Shown one piece after another: positions 18,890 through 28,572 of a stretch of DNA of 64,000 nt. Both the position numbers and the translations under genes were made by a program. The stretch spans positions 1 through 64,000 of the forward strand of contig PHET01000008.1 in the NCBI GenBank assembly GCA_002841275.1. The letters run 5' to 3'. Source of the stretch: Actinobacteria bacterium HGW-Actinobacteria-7 (GTDB lineage Bacteria > Actinomycetota > Coriobacteriia > Anaerosomatales > PHET01). How positions within the stretch are numbered: position 1 is the first letter of the stretch; each line of letters opens with the position of its first letter. The notes under the pieces were generated by a model, which saw only the letters and a program-made list of their open reading frames with translations, ran no database searches and had not been told where the DNA came from.

Positions 18890-20241
18890 CGCCTTGCCGG
18901 AGGCTCGTACTCGAACAGACCGGCGGGGAGCTCGATGCCCATGTCCTCTAGACGCCGCGAGAACTTCGGCCGCAACCCTGTCGACTTCAAGTGGCCAAGG
19001 AACCTACCGCTGTCATCGATGCCCATCGAGTAGTCGAAGTAGAAGATGTCTTGCAGTACGAGAGTGTCGCCCTCCATGCCCTCGACCTCGGCAACCTTCA
19101 CCACACGTCGTGTGCCATCGCGCAGACGGGCCAGGTGAACGAGCACATCAAGCGCTGCGGCCTCCTGCTCGCGAATCGCCCGAATGGGCAGGTCGAATCC
19201 GGCCATGAGCACCATAGTCTCAAGTCTCGACAGCGCATCCCGAGGAGAGTTCGCGTGTACGGTCGATAGCGACCCGTCATGTCCCGTGTTCATGGCCTGC
19301 AACATGTCGAGCGCCTCGCCGCCTCGTACCTCGCCAACGATGATGCGGTCGGGCCGCATGCGAAGCGAGTTGCGAACGAGATCTCGAATAGCAACCTGGC
19401 CCTTGCCCTCGATGTTGGGCGGTCGCGATTCAAGCCGTAGAACGTGCGCTTGGTGCAGTTGCAGCTCCGCCGCATCTTCGATGGTGACGACACGCTCGTC
19501 GTTGGACACGTACTGAGACACGACATTGAGCAAGGTCGTCTTCCCGGTGCCCGTGCCTCCGCTTATGAGGATGTTCATCCGACCGCGGACGCACGCATTC
19601 AGGAACTGGTCCAACCGCTCATTCATGGTGCCGAAGCTGATCAGATCGGTGGCAGTGAACGGCTCCCTTGAGAACTTGCGAATCGTTAGCATAGGCCCGT
19701 TGATGGCCAACGGCGAAATGACCGCGTTCACGCGTGAGCCGTCAGCTAGACGGGCGTCGACCATTGGGGAGGCCTCATCGATTCGCCTGCCGACTTGAGA
19801 GACGATCTTGTCAATCGTCCTCATGAGGTGCGCCTCGTCAAGGAATCTGCGCTCGGTACGCTCGATCTTGCCCGTTCGCTCAACATAGATGCTCTCGGCG
19901 TTGTTCACCATGACCTCTGTCACGGTCGGGTCCTCGAGCAGTGTCTGTATCGGACCGTATCCCATCACATTATCGAGAACGTTCGCGATGATTTCCTTAC
20001 GGTCCTCTGTCGACAGCGGAGTGGTCTCTCGCGATAGGAGACTGCTGAGCTTACGCTCGATGCGCATCCGCGTCGCGGCCTCTGACTCCTCTACGCCGAG
20101 GTCTGCACCCATCTCCTCTATCAGCTGATGGTGGATGTTGCGCTCTATCTCGTCGCGGGCGTCAGCGCCGCCTACGAGAACTGGGGTCGCAGCAGGAGAC
20201 ATGTCGCTGTCTGCCGTGACAAGCCTCTCTCTAAGCGACAC
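18886..20241 (-). CDS. tadA: TadA/CpaF-family secretion ATPase
   Basis: Walker A ILISGGTGTGKTTLLN; EDAAELQL; RPDRIIVGEVRGGEALDMLQAMNTGHDGSLSTVHANSPRDALSRLETM. Confidence 0.95.
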   Translation of the reverse strand: MSLRERLVTADSDMSPAATPVLVGGADARDEIERNIHHQLIEEMGADLGVEESEAATRMRIERKLSSLLSRETTPLSTEDRKEIIANVLDNVMGYGPIQTLLEDPTVTEVMVNNAESIYVERTGKIERTERRFLDEAHLMRTIDKIVSQVGRRIDEASPMVDARLADGSRVNAVISPLAINGPMLTIRKFSREPFTATDLISFGTMNERLDQFLNACVRGRMNILISGGTGTGKTTLLNVVSQYVSNDERVVTIEDAAELQLHQAHVLRLESRPPNIEGKGQVAIRDLVRNSLRMRPDRIIVGEVRGGEALDMLQAMNTGHDGSLSTVHANSPRDALSRLETMVLMAGFDLPIRAIREQEAAALDVLVHLARLRDGTRRVVKVAEVEGMEGDTLVLQDIFYFDYSMGIDDSGRFLGHLKSTGLRPKFSRRLEDMGIELPAGLFEYEPPARR

Positions 20242-21382
20242 TGGTCTTCGCCTCCTCTCGCGCGGCGATGATGGCCTTTGCCGTCGCTGTCAGCACCCTC
20301 GCCGGCTGACTCCGCGGTGACTCTACGACCACAGGCAGTCCCTTGTTCACAGCTCGAGGTATCTGGGCATCGGACGGCAGCCGGTACTTGATCGGAGCTC
20401 CGATTGCCTCCTCGACACTCTCTGGTCGCAAATAGACCTTGCTGTCCGCGCGATTAAGCATGACCTCGACCAGTGAGCCGTTGTAGCCCAACTGCTTGAG
20501 CTTCTGCAGCGATATTCTGCTGTTCTTGATGCTTGCAATGTCCATCATGGTGATCGCGATTACCCGCGTGCTGCGGTCAAGCGCCGTGAGAACGGACTCG
20601 TCGAGTGTTGGCGGCGTATCCACCACCAGGAACTCGTACTGCGTGCTCAGCAGCCGCAGGATGCGATCGATACGGCTGGCCGTGACCATCTCGGCGTCCT
20701 CCGGCTGCACCGGTGCCAGAAGAACTCGGAGCCCCGATGAATGATCGACGAGGAAGCCGTCGAGCATGGCTGCATCGAGCCGTTCTGCGGACTGCACGGC
20801 CCCCATGATTGTTTGGGTGGGCTCGAGACCCAACATGATCCCCACATCGCCGAACTGAAGATCGAGATCGACGAGCGCCACCGAACGCCCCTCCTTGGCA
20901 AGCGCGACAGCGATGTTCGTTGCCACCACTGTCTTGCCCACGCCACCCTTTGTGCTGAAGACAGTGATGACATCAGCCTTGCTGCCTACATCGGCATCGG
21001 CCACGGTCGGCTGACGAAGAGAAATGGCGATCGCATCGCGCAGACACGTCTCCAGCTCCTCCTTCGTGGCGTCCGTGTTGATCACATCCGACACGCCCGA
21101 ACGCATGGCATCTCTCAGTAGCGCGTTTCCCAGTTCCGTCACCATGAGCAGGACATTGCCTGCGCAGCCCGAGTCCCTGACAGCACGCGCCGCTTCGAAC
21201 GCTCCGTCCAGAGGCACCGAGGGGCCAACCAACAGTACTTGTGCATTGCCGAGCGTGAGCTGTGCTACCGCATCCGGAAGCCCCTCGTGGTGCAACACGC
21301 TCGTATTGTCTATTCCGGCCGCAGCGCCGGTCACTGCTTCCGCCAGCTCCGAGCTGGTATCACAAACAAGGATTGTTGGCAT
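20231..21382 (-). CDS. TadZ/CpaE-like protein (receiver-like domain plus MinD/ParA ATPase)
   Basis: ITVFSTKGGVGKTVVATNIAVALAKEGRSVALVDLDLQFGDVGIMLGLEP; N-terminal receiver-like region. Confidence 0.88.
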   Translation of the reverse strand: MPTILVCDTSSELAEAVTGAAAGIDNTSVLHHEGLPDAVAQLTLGNAQVLLVGPSVPLDGAFEAARAVRDSGCAGNVLLMVTELGNALLRDAMRSGVSDVINTDATKEELETCLRDAIAISLRQPTVADADVGSKADVITVFSTKGGVGKTVVATNIAVALAKEGRSVALVDLDLQFGDVGIMLGLEPTQTIMGAVQSAERLDAAMLDGFLVDHSSGLRVLLAPVQPEDAEMVTASRIDRILRLLSTQYEFLVVDTPPTLDESVLTALDRSTRVIAITMMDIASIKNSRISLQKLKQLGYNGSLVEVMLNRADSKVYLRPESVEEAIGAPIKYRLPSDAQIPRAVNKGLPVVVESPRSQPARVLTATAKAIIAAREEAKTSVA

Positions 21383-21393
21383 TGGGCCCGCCT

Positions 21394-22158
21394 CTACTTG
21401 AAGACCGTGCGGATGGTTTGCGCAGGCGCAGCGGGCGACTCCTCGGCGGTAGCTGGTAGGAGTGTCACCCATACCTTGCCGGTCTCCTCGGCAAACACCA
21501 GTTTGGCCGCGTCCTTCGGGCTCACCGAGAGCGTCATCGTGTGAGGCGCGGCGTCCTCTTGCCTGCTGGCCCCGCCGATACCCGCGGAACCCTTCTCTGC
21601 GGGCTGCTCATCCGTCGAATCGGCCGAGAGCGTCTCACCAACGGCCAGCACTTTCGCATCCGCCAGAAGGAGTTTGGTCAGGTTCTCCTCGCCGTTGGGA
21701 CCGGGCGCGAAGGTGGCATAGACGGCGATATGATCTCCGGGCTTCACCAGCCCCGAGATCCCCTTGACGTCGTCAACGGGAATCGCAATCGCCACGTACT
21801 CCTTGGGTATCGAATATGCCAGCCCGGCTGCACTGGGCGTGGCGAATCGCGCCGTTGTGAGCTGCTCGCCACGAGACAGTGGCGTGTTGAGCACTTGGCC
21901 TTCAATCGCCCGCGGCGACGAGATGGCCCCTGCGGCCACGAAGCGTTGCGGCACTTCCTGCAGCACGACCATCTCCTTGGAGAGCAACTCGTCTGAAGAG
22001 AGGCCGCGTGGGATGTCTTCCTGCGCGACGAGGATCTCCACCGGCTTGCTGCCTGATGCGACTTCCGTGCGCGCGCTCGACACGTAGCGCAGGGCCAGTG
22101 TCGCAGCGACCCCTGCCAAGACAAGCGCCACAAGGACGATGAGTAATCTGCTACGCAT
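21394..22158 (-). CDS. cpaB: CpaB/RcpC Flp pilus assembly protein (SAF domain)
   Basis: MRSRLLIVLVALVLAGVAATLALRYV...VEILVAQEDIPRGLSSDELLSKEMV...GQVLNTPLSRGEQLTTARF...VKPGDHIAVYATF. Confidence 0.88.
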   Translation of the reverse strand: MRSRLLIVLVALVLAGVAATLALRYVSSARTEVASGSKPVEILVAQEDIPRGLSSDELLSKEMVVLQEVPQRFVAAGAISSPRAIEGQVLNTPLSRGEQLTTARFATPSAAGLAYSIPKEYVAIAIPVDDVKGISGLVKPGDHIAVYATFAPGPNGEENLTKLLLADAKVLAVGETLSADSTDEQPAEKGSAGIGGASRQEDAAPHTMTLSVSPKDAAKLVFAEETGKVWVTLLPATAEESPAAPAQTIRTVFK

Positions 22159-22192
22159 GTGAACTCCCCAGATGGTCGGCGTATCGAGCGGG

Positions 22193-23866
22193 CTAGAAAT
22201 CAAGTCCTATGGCGGTCAAGTGCACGGCTTCCACCGCAAGCGGTCCGGGCGGATTGTCGACGACATCGAGACTCGGCGCCGTGTACTCGACGAACAGTCC
22301 GGACACCGCTACGTCTCCACCCTTGGAAACGACGTCCTCGACGTAGAACGTCGCGAAGCTCGTGACTCTGAGCGGGGTTGAGCCGGTGGTCTTCTGGATC
22401 TTCTCGACAATAGGTACGAGCACCAGGCGGTTCGAAGGTGGCTTGCCTGCGGCGACCCAACCAGCGAAGTTGGAGGGTTCCCCCGCGAAGCGCACAAGGA
22501 GGGAGTTCTTGGTAGTCGGACCCGAAAGTCCGCCGGGCTGCGTCCACACCGCGTCACCGAGGTGCATCACGAAATCATACGTAGCCGTGCCCGCAACGTA
22601 CTCGTAGTAGGTGCCCGTGGCGTTCGGCATCTCCGGATACTCTGCGGGGTCTTGGGGATTTCGCCAGTACGGAGTGTGTCGCAGCGTATGGAAGTCCAGC
22701 GCCATGAAGTTGCCTACCTCGGCTCCTCCACCGGTGACCTTCAGTTCGTATCTTTCGCCGTACTGATAGTCGTTGAGCACAACGGTGACCTGCGCCGGCC
22801 CAGCGCTCGTTGATGTCGAGCACGAGGGAGAGACCCTAACGTCCTTGATTGGAAAGGTTGAGCGCCGCACAACGTAGCCCCCGGCCGGACGGACCGCGTG
22901 AATCACCTTGTTGCCGTCCTTCATCTCGACATCAAAGGTAAACGCTTCCTGCAAGTCGTCAGTGGACGGCGCAGCAAACTGCGCTCGATACAACGTCTCG
23001 GTGACCTTGTTCATCGTCGTATCGCCGCCGTGAGCCACAACCAAGGACTGCTTTTCCGCGAGCGGAGCACCCAGCGAGACATAGACGACCACGCTCTGGC
23101 CCGTACCGGACGTGAACATGACGGAGCCGGAGTGCTCGCTCCCGCCCGAAAGCCTTCCCTGCGAAATGCCCGCTAGAGGCACGCCGTCAGGGATTCGAAC
23201 GAGATAGCCCGTGCCCGGTGCGTCCTCTGGCACGCCATTGGGGTAGGCGGGGTCCAGGCGCTGATCGTTGTACGCGTGAATCAGCACCGAACCCAGGCTC
23301 CCCGCAGGCAGAGTTCCAGACCAGGTGTCACCAGAGACCTTGTCGAGCCAGTGCTCGGCTCCGCCGCCAGCCAAGGCGGCCACTGCAGTCGCACGCAAGA
23401 GGGGCAGCCCCCACGGCGCGGGCGAACGCGCACCCGTGACATAGCCGATACGGGCAATGGACTGGGCTCGTATCCTCACGTCCTCTCTGCCAAGAACCCG
23501 AGAAAGGAACGCCGGCGAATCACTCGTCACGGTGACCTTCACGTAGTTCGGGCCGATGTCGCTCATCCCGTCGGCCGATGGTGGGACCACGCTACAGTTG
23601 CTCAGGTTGAGAGGCCGGCCGAAGTTGCGACCCGCATAGTCCTCAACCGTGGTCCATATGGCCCCGTTGGACTGCTCGTGCGCCAAGTCCTGACACCCGG
23701 CAAGCGCCGCTGCATCTGCAGCGGTCTGCAATTGGCGCTTGGATGCGTACCAATAGCCGACATCCACCGCGAGCGCGCTGAAGCCTATGATCACGACGAG
23801 CAGCAGCGCGAACATGACCGCGAACGCACCGTCCTCCTCAGTCCACAATCGTCGCATCCTCGCCAC
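22193..23866 (-). CDS. TadG-like pilus assembly protein (Tad domain)
   Basis: EEDGAFAVMFALLLVVIIGFSALAVDVGYWYASKRQLQTAADAAALAGCQDL. Confidence 0.82.
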   Translation of the reverse strand: MARMRRLWTEEDGAFAVMFALLLVVIIGFSALAVDVGYWYASKRQLQTAADAAALAGCQDLAHEQSNGAIWTTVEDYAGRNFGRPLNLSNCSVVPPSADGMSDIGPNYVKVTVTSDSPAFLSRVLGREDVRIRAQSIARIGYVTGARSPAPWGLPLLRATAVAALAGGGAEHWLDKVSGDTWSGTLPAGSLGSVLIHAYNDQRLDPAYPNGVPEDAPGTGYLVRIPDGVPLAGISQGRLSGGSEHSGSVMFTSGTGQSVVVYVSLGAPLAEKQSLVVAHGGDTTMNKVTETLYRAQFAAPSTDDLQEAFTFDVEMKDGNKVIHAVRPAGGYVVRRSTFPIKDVRVSPSCSTSTSAGPAQVTVVLNDYQYGERYELKVTGGGAEVGNFMALDFHTLRHTPYWRNPQDPAEYPEMPNATGTYYEYVAGTATYDFVMHLGDAVWTQPGGLSGPTTKNSLLVRFAGEPSNFAGWVAAGKPPSNRLVLVPIVEKIQKTTGSTPLRVTSFATFYVEDVVSKGGDVAVSGLFVEYTAPSLDVVDNPPGPLAVEAVHLTAIGLDF

Positions 23867-24286
23867 TCACTCCATCCTGGCCTCGGCCACACTGGTGATG
23901 ACGTTCGGCATGACGACAGCTCCTCCGTGCACCGGGCCCGATCCCACGTTCGGGAACGGCATGATCTGCGTCCTCACATAGCGGGCCGTTACGCGCACTG
24001 CGTCGGACGAAGCCCCTGGCGTGACAGTGACGTTGAGCCGAGACGGGTCGAGGCCCGGGGCGGCGGCCAGCGCCCGAGAGGTGACTTGAGCGGTCTCGCC
24101 CAGCGCCGCCCATCGCACACCTTCTCGTGCAGCGTGGGCAACTTCGATGTACTCGAAGAACGTGTAGCCGAACTGGAGAACGCCAGCCAGCAACATGACG
24201 AAGATGACGGCGATCAGGGCGAACTCGACTGCCGCTGCCCCCTCGTCGTGGCCCCGCACTTCACGCTGTCGCCCGCATGCATTCAT
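23867..24286 (-). CDS. TadE-like pseudopilin
   Basis: GHDEGAAAVEFALIAVIFVMLLAGVLQFGYTFFEYIEVAHAAREGVRWAA; ATG at 24286. Confidence 0.83.
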   Translation of the reverse strand: MNACGRQREVRGHDEGAAAVEFALIAVIFVMLLAGVLQFGYTFFEYIEVAHAAREGVRWAALGETAQVTSRALAAAPGLDPSRLNVTVTPGASSDAVRVTARYVRTQIMPFPNVGSGPVHGGAVVMPNVITSVAEARME

Positions 24287-24380
24287 CTGGCTCGCCCGTA
24301 CCCTCTGGCTGGCACACCTGATATGGGCGCTGGCGCGGCGAGCGTACTCGCGCGCGCCAGCATAGTGGCTTCCGTACTGT

Positions 24381-24542
24381 CTAGAGATTGCCTGCGACGT
24401 CGTTGAAGAGAGCCAGCAGGTTGTCACCTACCAGCGCGACCCCTGCGATGATGACAACAGCGATCAGAGCAACCATGAGCCCGTATTCGACGGCGGTGGC
24501 GCCCTCCTCCTCGGCAACGCGGCACTTGAGATAATTCAGCAT
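24381..24542 (-). CDS. flp: Flp-type major pilin prepilin, 53 aa
   Basis: Translated by hand: MLNYLKCRVAEEEGATAVEYGLMVALIAVVIIAGVALVGDNLLALFNDVAGNL*. G|ATAVEYGL prepilin processing motif; strong SD GGGGGGAGGTG upstream. Below the ORF-track size cut-off. Confidence 0.95.
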   Translation of the reverse strand: MLNYLKCRVAEEEGATAVEYGLMVALIAVVIIAGVALVGDNLLALFNDVAGNL

Positions 24543-24670
24543 CCGAGACACCTCCCCCCTTGGGGTCGCCTCTTTCGCTCCCCCGAGATACGCAAGCCTG
24601 ACGTCTGCTGCATGTCCAGCCGTGCTCGCCGCTTGCGGCCACTAGGTGGCTTCACACCCAGTGTCAACGC
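24543..24670 (-). promoter_or_regulatory. flp promoter and structured 5' UTR
   Basis: Minus strand: TTGACA...TAGTGG promoter-like pair, then GCCGCAAGCGGC hairpin and GGGG...CCCCAAGGGG alternatives ending at the SD. Confidence 0.4.
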
Positions 24671-24896
24671 AAACGGGGTGGCCGCGCATCGGCCGGAAGG
24701 GTCCAAAATGACGGGGCAGGGATGATGTGGGTGTCATACCAATGGGGGATACCTTGACCGAAGGAGCGCCTCCGGCCTGCGCACTTTGGTCTCACGGCCC
24801 GCGCCAGGCCCCCGTCTGATGGCAGGCGTCGGACTTCTATCCCGCGCGGCAGAGTGGTAGCGTTGATTAAGACGGTTGTGCTAGCTCGCGATACCC

Positions 24897-26192
24897 ATGA
24901 ACCAAGCGGACGTTGGCCAACCCGGTCGGGGGGCAGGGGGCGCAATTCCAGTGGTTGTCAGGGTCTATATCGAAGAGGCAGGCTGCGACCGTCGGCGTCT
25001 GGACGCTGAGTCCATCCGCAGCTACCTCACGGCAAACGGCTACGCTCTGGTCGGGGATCCCGCTAGGGCCGACAAGATACTGGCAGTCACCTGTGCCTTC
25101 AAGCAGGATGAGGAGAACGAGTCTGTTCGCAGGCTCAGGTCGCTGCGCAAGTACGGACGCGACATCGTCGTCTACGGTTGCCTCGCCGACATAGCCGGAG
25201 AGCGCTACACGGAGTTCAGAGACCTACCCTCCGTATCGCCACACAATATCGATGTGATCGAACAGCACTTCCAGCCCGTCGGTGTCGCTTTCGCGGACAT
25301 TCCCGCCGCCAACGTCCTTGTACGGCGCCGAACCGATGTGACACGCGTGCGGCGAATGGTCGAGGCCGGAACCGTGCCCCTCCAAAGGGCAATTGACCGC
25401 GCAGCGCGGCTGTTCGCCGGCAGCGCCATAGCTGGCTTCAGCTCGCATGATGGGAGCTTCAACCTGTTCGTGTGTCGCGGATGCCAAGGCTCGTGCAGTT
25501 ACTGCGCGATCAGGCGAGCTATCGGCCCAGTTCGCAGCAAGCCGGTCGAGAAGGTGACCGAGGAACTCCTCCGGGGGCTGGATTCGGGATACCGCACCTT
25601 CAGCATCCTCGGAGACGACCCGGGCTGCTATGGGGCGGACCTGTCCAGTTCGTTGCCCGAGCTGATGGGGGCGTTGTTCGACACGAGCGAGTCCTGGACG
25701 GCGGCCGCAGAAGACCGCGCGGTTCTTGGCGAGTCCATCCGGTTCCATATCCGTGAGATCCATCCGCGTCACCTTGTGAAGCAGCACGAGCAGCTGCTCC
25801 AGCTTCCCAGATTCTCGAGTGTGGCCGGAATCCTATGTCCGGTGCAGTCCGGGAGCGACCGCATCTTGGGGCTGATGCAGCGGCACCACACGTCTTCGGA
25901 CCTGTTGCTCGCGATCCAGCACCTCAGGGACCAGCATCCCGATCTTGAGCTCAGCACACAGATCATCGTTGGTTTCCCCTCAGAGACCGAAGATGACTTG
26001 GCTCAAACGCTGGAACTCGTGCGAGCGGCGCGATTCAACTCAGTTGTGGTATTCCCGTACGACGACAAGCAGGATGCCGCATCATCGAGACTCCCGGGCA
26101 AGATCGTCGACAAAGAGATCCGACGGCGAACGCGAGCTGCGATCCGCTTCTTCCGCAGACAGGGAATACCGGCCTACCACAGCTGTCCGTGA
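24897..26192 (+). CDS. MiaB/RimO-like radical SAM methylthiotransferase homologue without evident TRAM domain
   Basis: N-term Cys pattern (YIEEAGCDRRR...AVTCAFKQ...VVYGCLADI), radical SAM CxxxCxxC in CQGSCSYCAIRRAIGPVRSKP; C-term ends FFRRQGIPAYHSCP directly after the radical SAM core. Confidence 0.8.
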   Translation: MNQADVGQPGRGAGGAIPVVVRVYIEEAGCDRRRLDAESIRSYLTANGYALVGDPARADKILAVTCAFKQDEENESVRRLRSLRKYGRDIVVYGCLADIAGERYTEFRDLPSVSPHNIDVIEQHFQPVGVAFADIPAANVLVRRRTDVTRVRRMVEAGTVPLQRAIDRAARLFAGSAIAGFSSHDGSFNLFVCRGCQGSCSYCAIRRAIGPVRSKPVEKVTEELLRGLDSGYRTFSILGDDPGCYGADLSSSLPELMGALFDTSESWTAAAEDRAVLGESIRFHIREIHPRHLVKQHEQLLQLPRFSSVAGILCPVQSGSDRILGLMQRHHTSSDLLLAIQHLRDQHPDLELSTQIIVGFPSETEDDLAQTLELVRAARFNSVVVFPYDDKQDAASSRLPGKIVDKEIRRRTRAAIRFFRRQGIPAYHSCP

Positions 26193-26200
26193 TCGACGGG

Positions 26201-26845
26201 CTAGTTGCCCAGGTCCACGATCCCTGCCCTCACTGCAGCCAAGACCGCCTGTGTACGATCCGCCTGATTCAGCTTCCTGAGTATGTGACTCACGTGCGTC
26301 TTCACGGTGGTCTCGCCAATCCACAGTTGCTTCCCAATGGCTTTGTTGGACATGCCACGCGCCATAAGCGAGAGGACCTCCATCTCCCTGTCCGAAAGAG
26401 GGTCCTCGAGTTCGAGCCCGCACGGTGACCGGCCAGTGATCACTCGGCTGGCAACCGCCGAATCGAACACCGCCTGTCCCTCCGCCACCGCCCTGATAGC
26501 GTGCACGATCCGCTCAGGAGGAGTGTCCTTGAGTAGGTAGCCGCAGGCCCCCGCCGAGAGAACCCCAAACAGTTCCTCGTCCTCCTCGAAGCTGGTCAGC
26601 ACGAGGACCTTCATCGCTGGCGCTGACTCCTTGACCTTCCTACAGACGTGGGCTCCGCCCTTTCCCGGCATCCTGAGATCAAGCACTAGCACATCCGGCG
26701 ACACCAGAAGGCACTCGGTGATAGCTGATTCCGTGTCGGCGGCCTCGCCCACAACGACCATGTCATCCTCTGACTCGATCATGCCACGCAAGGCCAAACG
26801 CACCAGCTCGTGGTCGTCTGCGATGAACACGCTGAACTGATCCAT
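26201..26845 (-). CDS. NarL/LuxR-family response regulator
   Basis: FIADDHELVRLALRGMIES...DVLVLDLRMPGKGG...LSDREMEVLSLMARGMSNKAIGKQLWIGETTVKTHVSHILRKL. Confidence 0.93.
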   Translation of the reverse strand: MDQFSVFIADDHELVRLALRGMIESEDDMVVVGEAADTESAITECLLVSPDVLVLDLRMPGKGGAHVCRKVKESAPAMKVLVLTSFEEDEELFGVLSAGACGYLLKDTPPERIVHAIRAVAEGQAVFDSAVASRVITGRSPCGLELEDPLSDREMEVLSLMARGMSNKAIGKQLWIGETTVKTHVSHILRKLNQADRTQAVLAAVRAGIVDLGN

Positions 26846-28072
26846 CTAGCCGATTCCCCCTATTGGAAGTTGTATCTCGATTCGGGTCCCGGCGCCATGT
26901 TCACTCTGGATGCCCAGGTGGCCACCCTCGCGCTCGACTCGCCTGCGGATGCTGTCCAGCCCCAACCCCGTTGCACCGCCATCGATCGACCTGCCCACAT
27001 CGAACCCGACGCCGTCATCGACGACCGCGAGCCGCACCGCATCCGGTGCCCCATGTATCGACACCGTGACGCACTGCCCGCGCGAGTGTCGGACTGCATT
27101 GCTCACGGATTCCTTCGCCACGCCATAGAGCACGGCTTCCTCGGAGGGACTCATCCGCGGCAGTGCTCCCTCGACTTCGACCCGGCCCCAAATCGTGCGA
27201 CCCATCGTTACTTCGGCCACCCAGAACTCCACCGCCCCGATGAGCCCGAATTCGACAAGCTTCGCCGGGCGCAGGTCGTAGATGAACCGCCGCAGCTCGG
27301 TCATAGCCGAATTGAGATGCACCTGAAGTTCGTCCAGCCTGTTCGACACAGCAGCCGGGTCTCTGTGTATCTGCTTCTTGCAGACCTCCATGCCTAACGA
27401 GATGGAGAAGAGTGACTGGATAACTCCGTCATGCAGCTCTCTGGCGATCCGGTCGCGTTCGTTGGCCAGATTCACCCGTCGGGCCTGTTCCGCCAGTCGC
27501 GCCGTCTCGATACTGGATGCCGCAAACGCCGCGAGTACCGCAATGGAGTCCTGCTGCACTTGAGTGAAGGCACGGCTGGAGTCGTTGACCGCGCACAGAA
27601 GCCCCACCAGCGAACTCTTCACAACGACAGGGCAACACAGGAGCCATGCCCCTTGAGATGGATGCGCTTCGAGCAATGGTTCGGCCGACAACTCCGGCTG
27701 TTCGACGATCTGCCCGAGTCGGTGTTCCCACCATTCCTGCGTGTGCTGATCCTTACGGCCGCGCACGACCACACTATCCGAGTCGATGCCTCCGCTGTCT
27801 TCATCGACCAAGACGATGATCGCCTTGTCCGTGCCCGTTATGCGGCGTGCGCTCTGGACGATCAGGTCGAGGGCGTGATCAAGATCGACGATTGTTGAAA
27901 CGGCGTCAGCAACGTCATGGAGCACGCCGAGAAGTTCTGCTTGACTCGCATGGCGCTCATCATCGCGCGCGAAGAATGCCCGCCCCCACACGGACAGCAC
28001 GTCAGACGGCCAAGCCTTCCTCTGCGGTGCAGACGACGGCTCCTCGATACCGGCGGCTATCTCCTCCGCCAT
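26846..28072 (-). CDS. GAF-containing NarX-type sensor histidine kinase
   Basis: GAF-like region then ERDRIARELHDGVIQSLFSISLGMEV (HisKA_3), AVVDDGVGFDVGR...GLDSIRRRVEREGG. Confidence 0.9.
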   Translation of the reverse strand: MAEEIAAGIEEPSSAPQRKAWPSDVLSVWGRAFFARDDERHASQAELLGVLHDVADAVSTIVDLDHALDLIVQSARRITGTDKAIIVLVDEDSGGIDSDSVVVRGRKDQHTQEWWEHRLGQIVEQPELSAEPLLEAHPSQGAWLLCCPVVVKSSLVGLLCAVNDSSRAFTQVQQDSIAVLAAFAASSIETARLAEQARRVNLANERDRIARELHDGVIQSLFSISLGMEVCKKQIHRDPAAVSNRLDELQVHLNSAMTELRRFIYDLRPAKLVEFGLIGAVEFWVAEVTMGRTIWGRVEVEGALPRMSPSEEAVLYGVAKESVSNAVRHSRGQCVTVSIHGAPDAVRLAVVDDGVGFDVGRSIDGGATGLGLDSIRRRVEREGGHLGIQSEHGAGTRIEIQLPIGGIG

Positions 28073-28095
28073 ATGATCGTCCCCCGTTCACGCCT

Positions 28096-28563
28096 TCAGG
28101 AGTGCGTATCCGGCTCCCCCGAGCCGCCACATTCCGCACCTATTGTAACACTGTGCCGCTGTTTGGCAGACAGCTCCAAGCTGCTCCGATACACCTCGAG
28201 CATCTCGCGTGAGCGCTGTTCGATACGACGCTGAACACCAGCCCCGCGCTGTCCCCAACGGTCTATACCTTTCCAGTGCCACACGTGGCCCCAGAACCCG
28301 TGGCTTATGGCGTCCTGCGCGCAGTGCAGCGCCTCACCCAGCGCGACAAGATCCCCACGCTCGACGGCTTGGGCCAACAGCGTGCGCGCCTTGCGGTACG
28401 CGCCAAGCCAGGCGAAGTGGTATCCCTTGTTCCGCCAGACGTGAACATCATGAATCCGATCGACATCCCAATCGGCCGCGGCAATCGAGACCGCCTCCTC
28501 TTCCGAGAAGCCAGCATCAATCGCCCACGACCGAGTGAACTCGTAGTGGACCTCGCGATTCAC
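28096..28563 (-). CDS. Zinc-dependent phospholipase C/P1-nuclease-like small protein
   Basis: HYEFTRSWAIDAGFSEEEAVSIAAADWDVDRIHD...HFAWLGA...ALHCAQDAISHGFWGHVWHW, with His/Asp spacing of the PLC/P1-like fold. Confidence 0.45.
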   Translation of the reverse strand: MNREVHYEFTRSWAIDAGFSEEEAVSIAAADWDVDRIHDVHVWRNKGYHFAWLGAYRKARTLLAQAVERGDLVALGEALHCAQDAISHGFWGHVWHWKGIDRWGQRGAGVQRRIEQRSREMLEVYRSSLELSAKQRHSVTIGAECGGSGEPDTHS

Positions 28564-28572
28564 GCCCTGGTC

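Noticed and set aside
24543-24670. c-di-GMP-I riboswitch call for the flp leader
   Set aside because: Conserved GEMM core sequences are not recognisable; kept only as a generic structured leader candidate.
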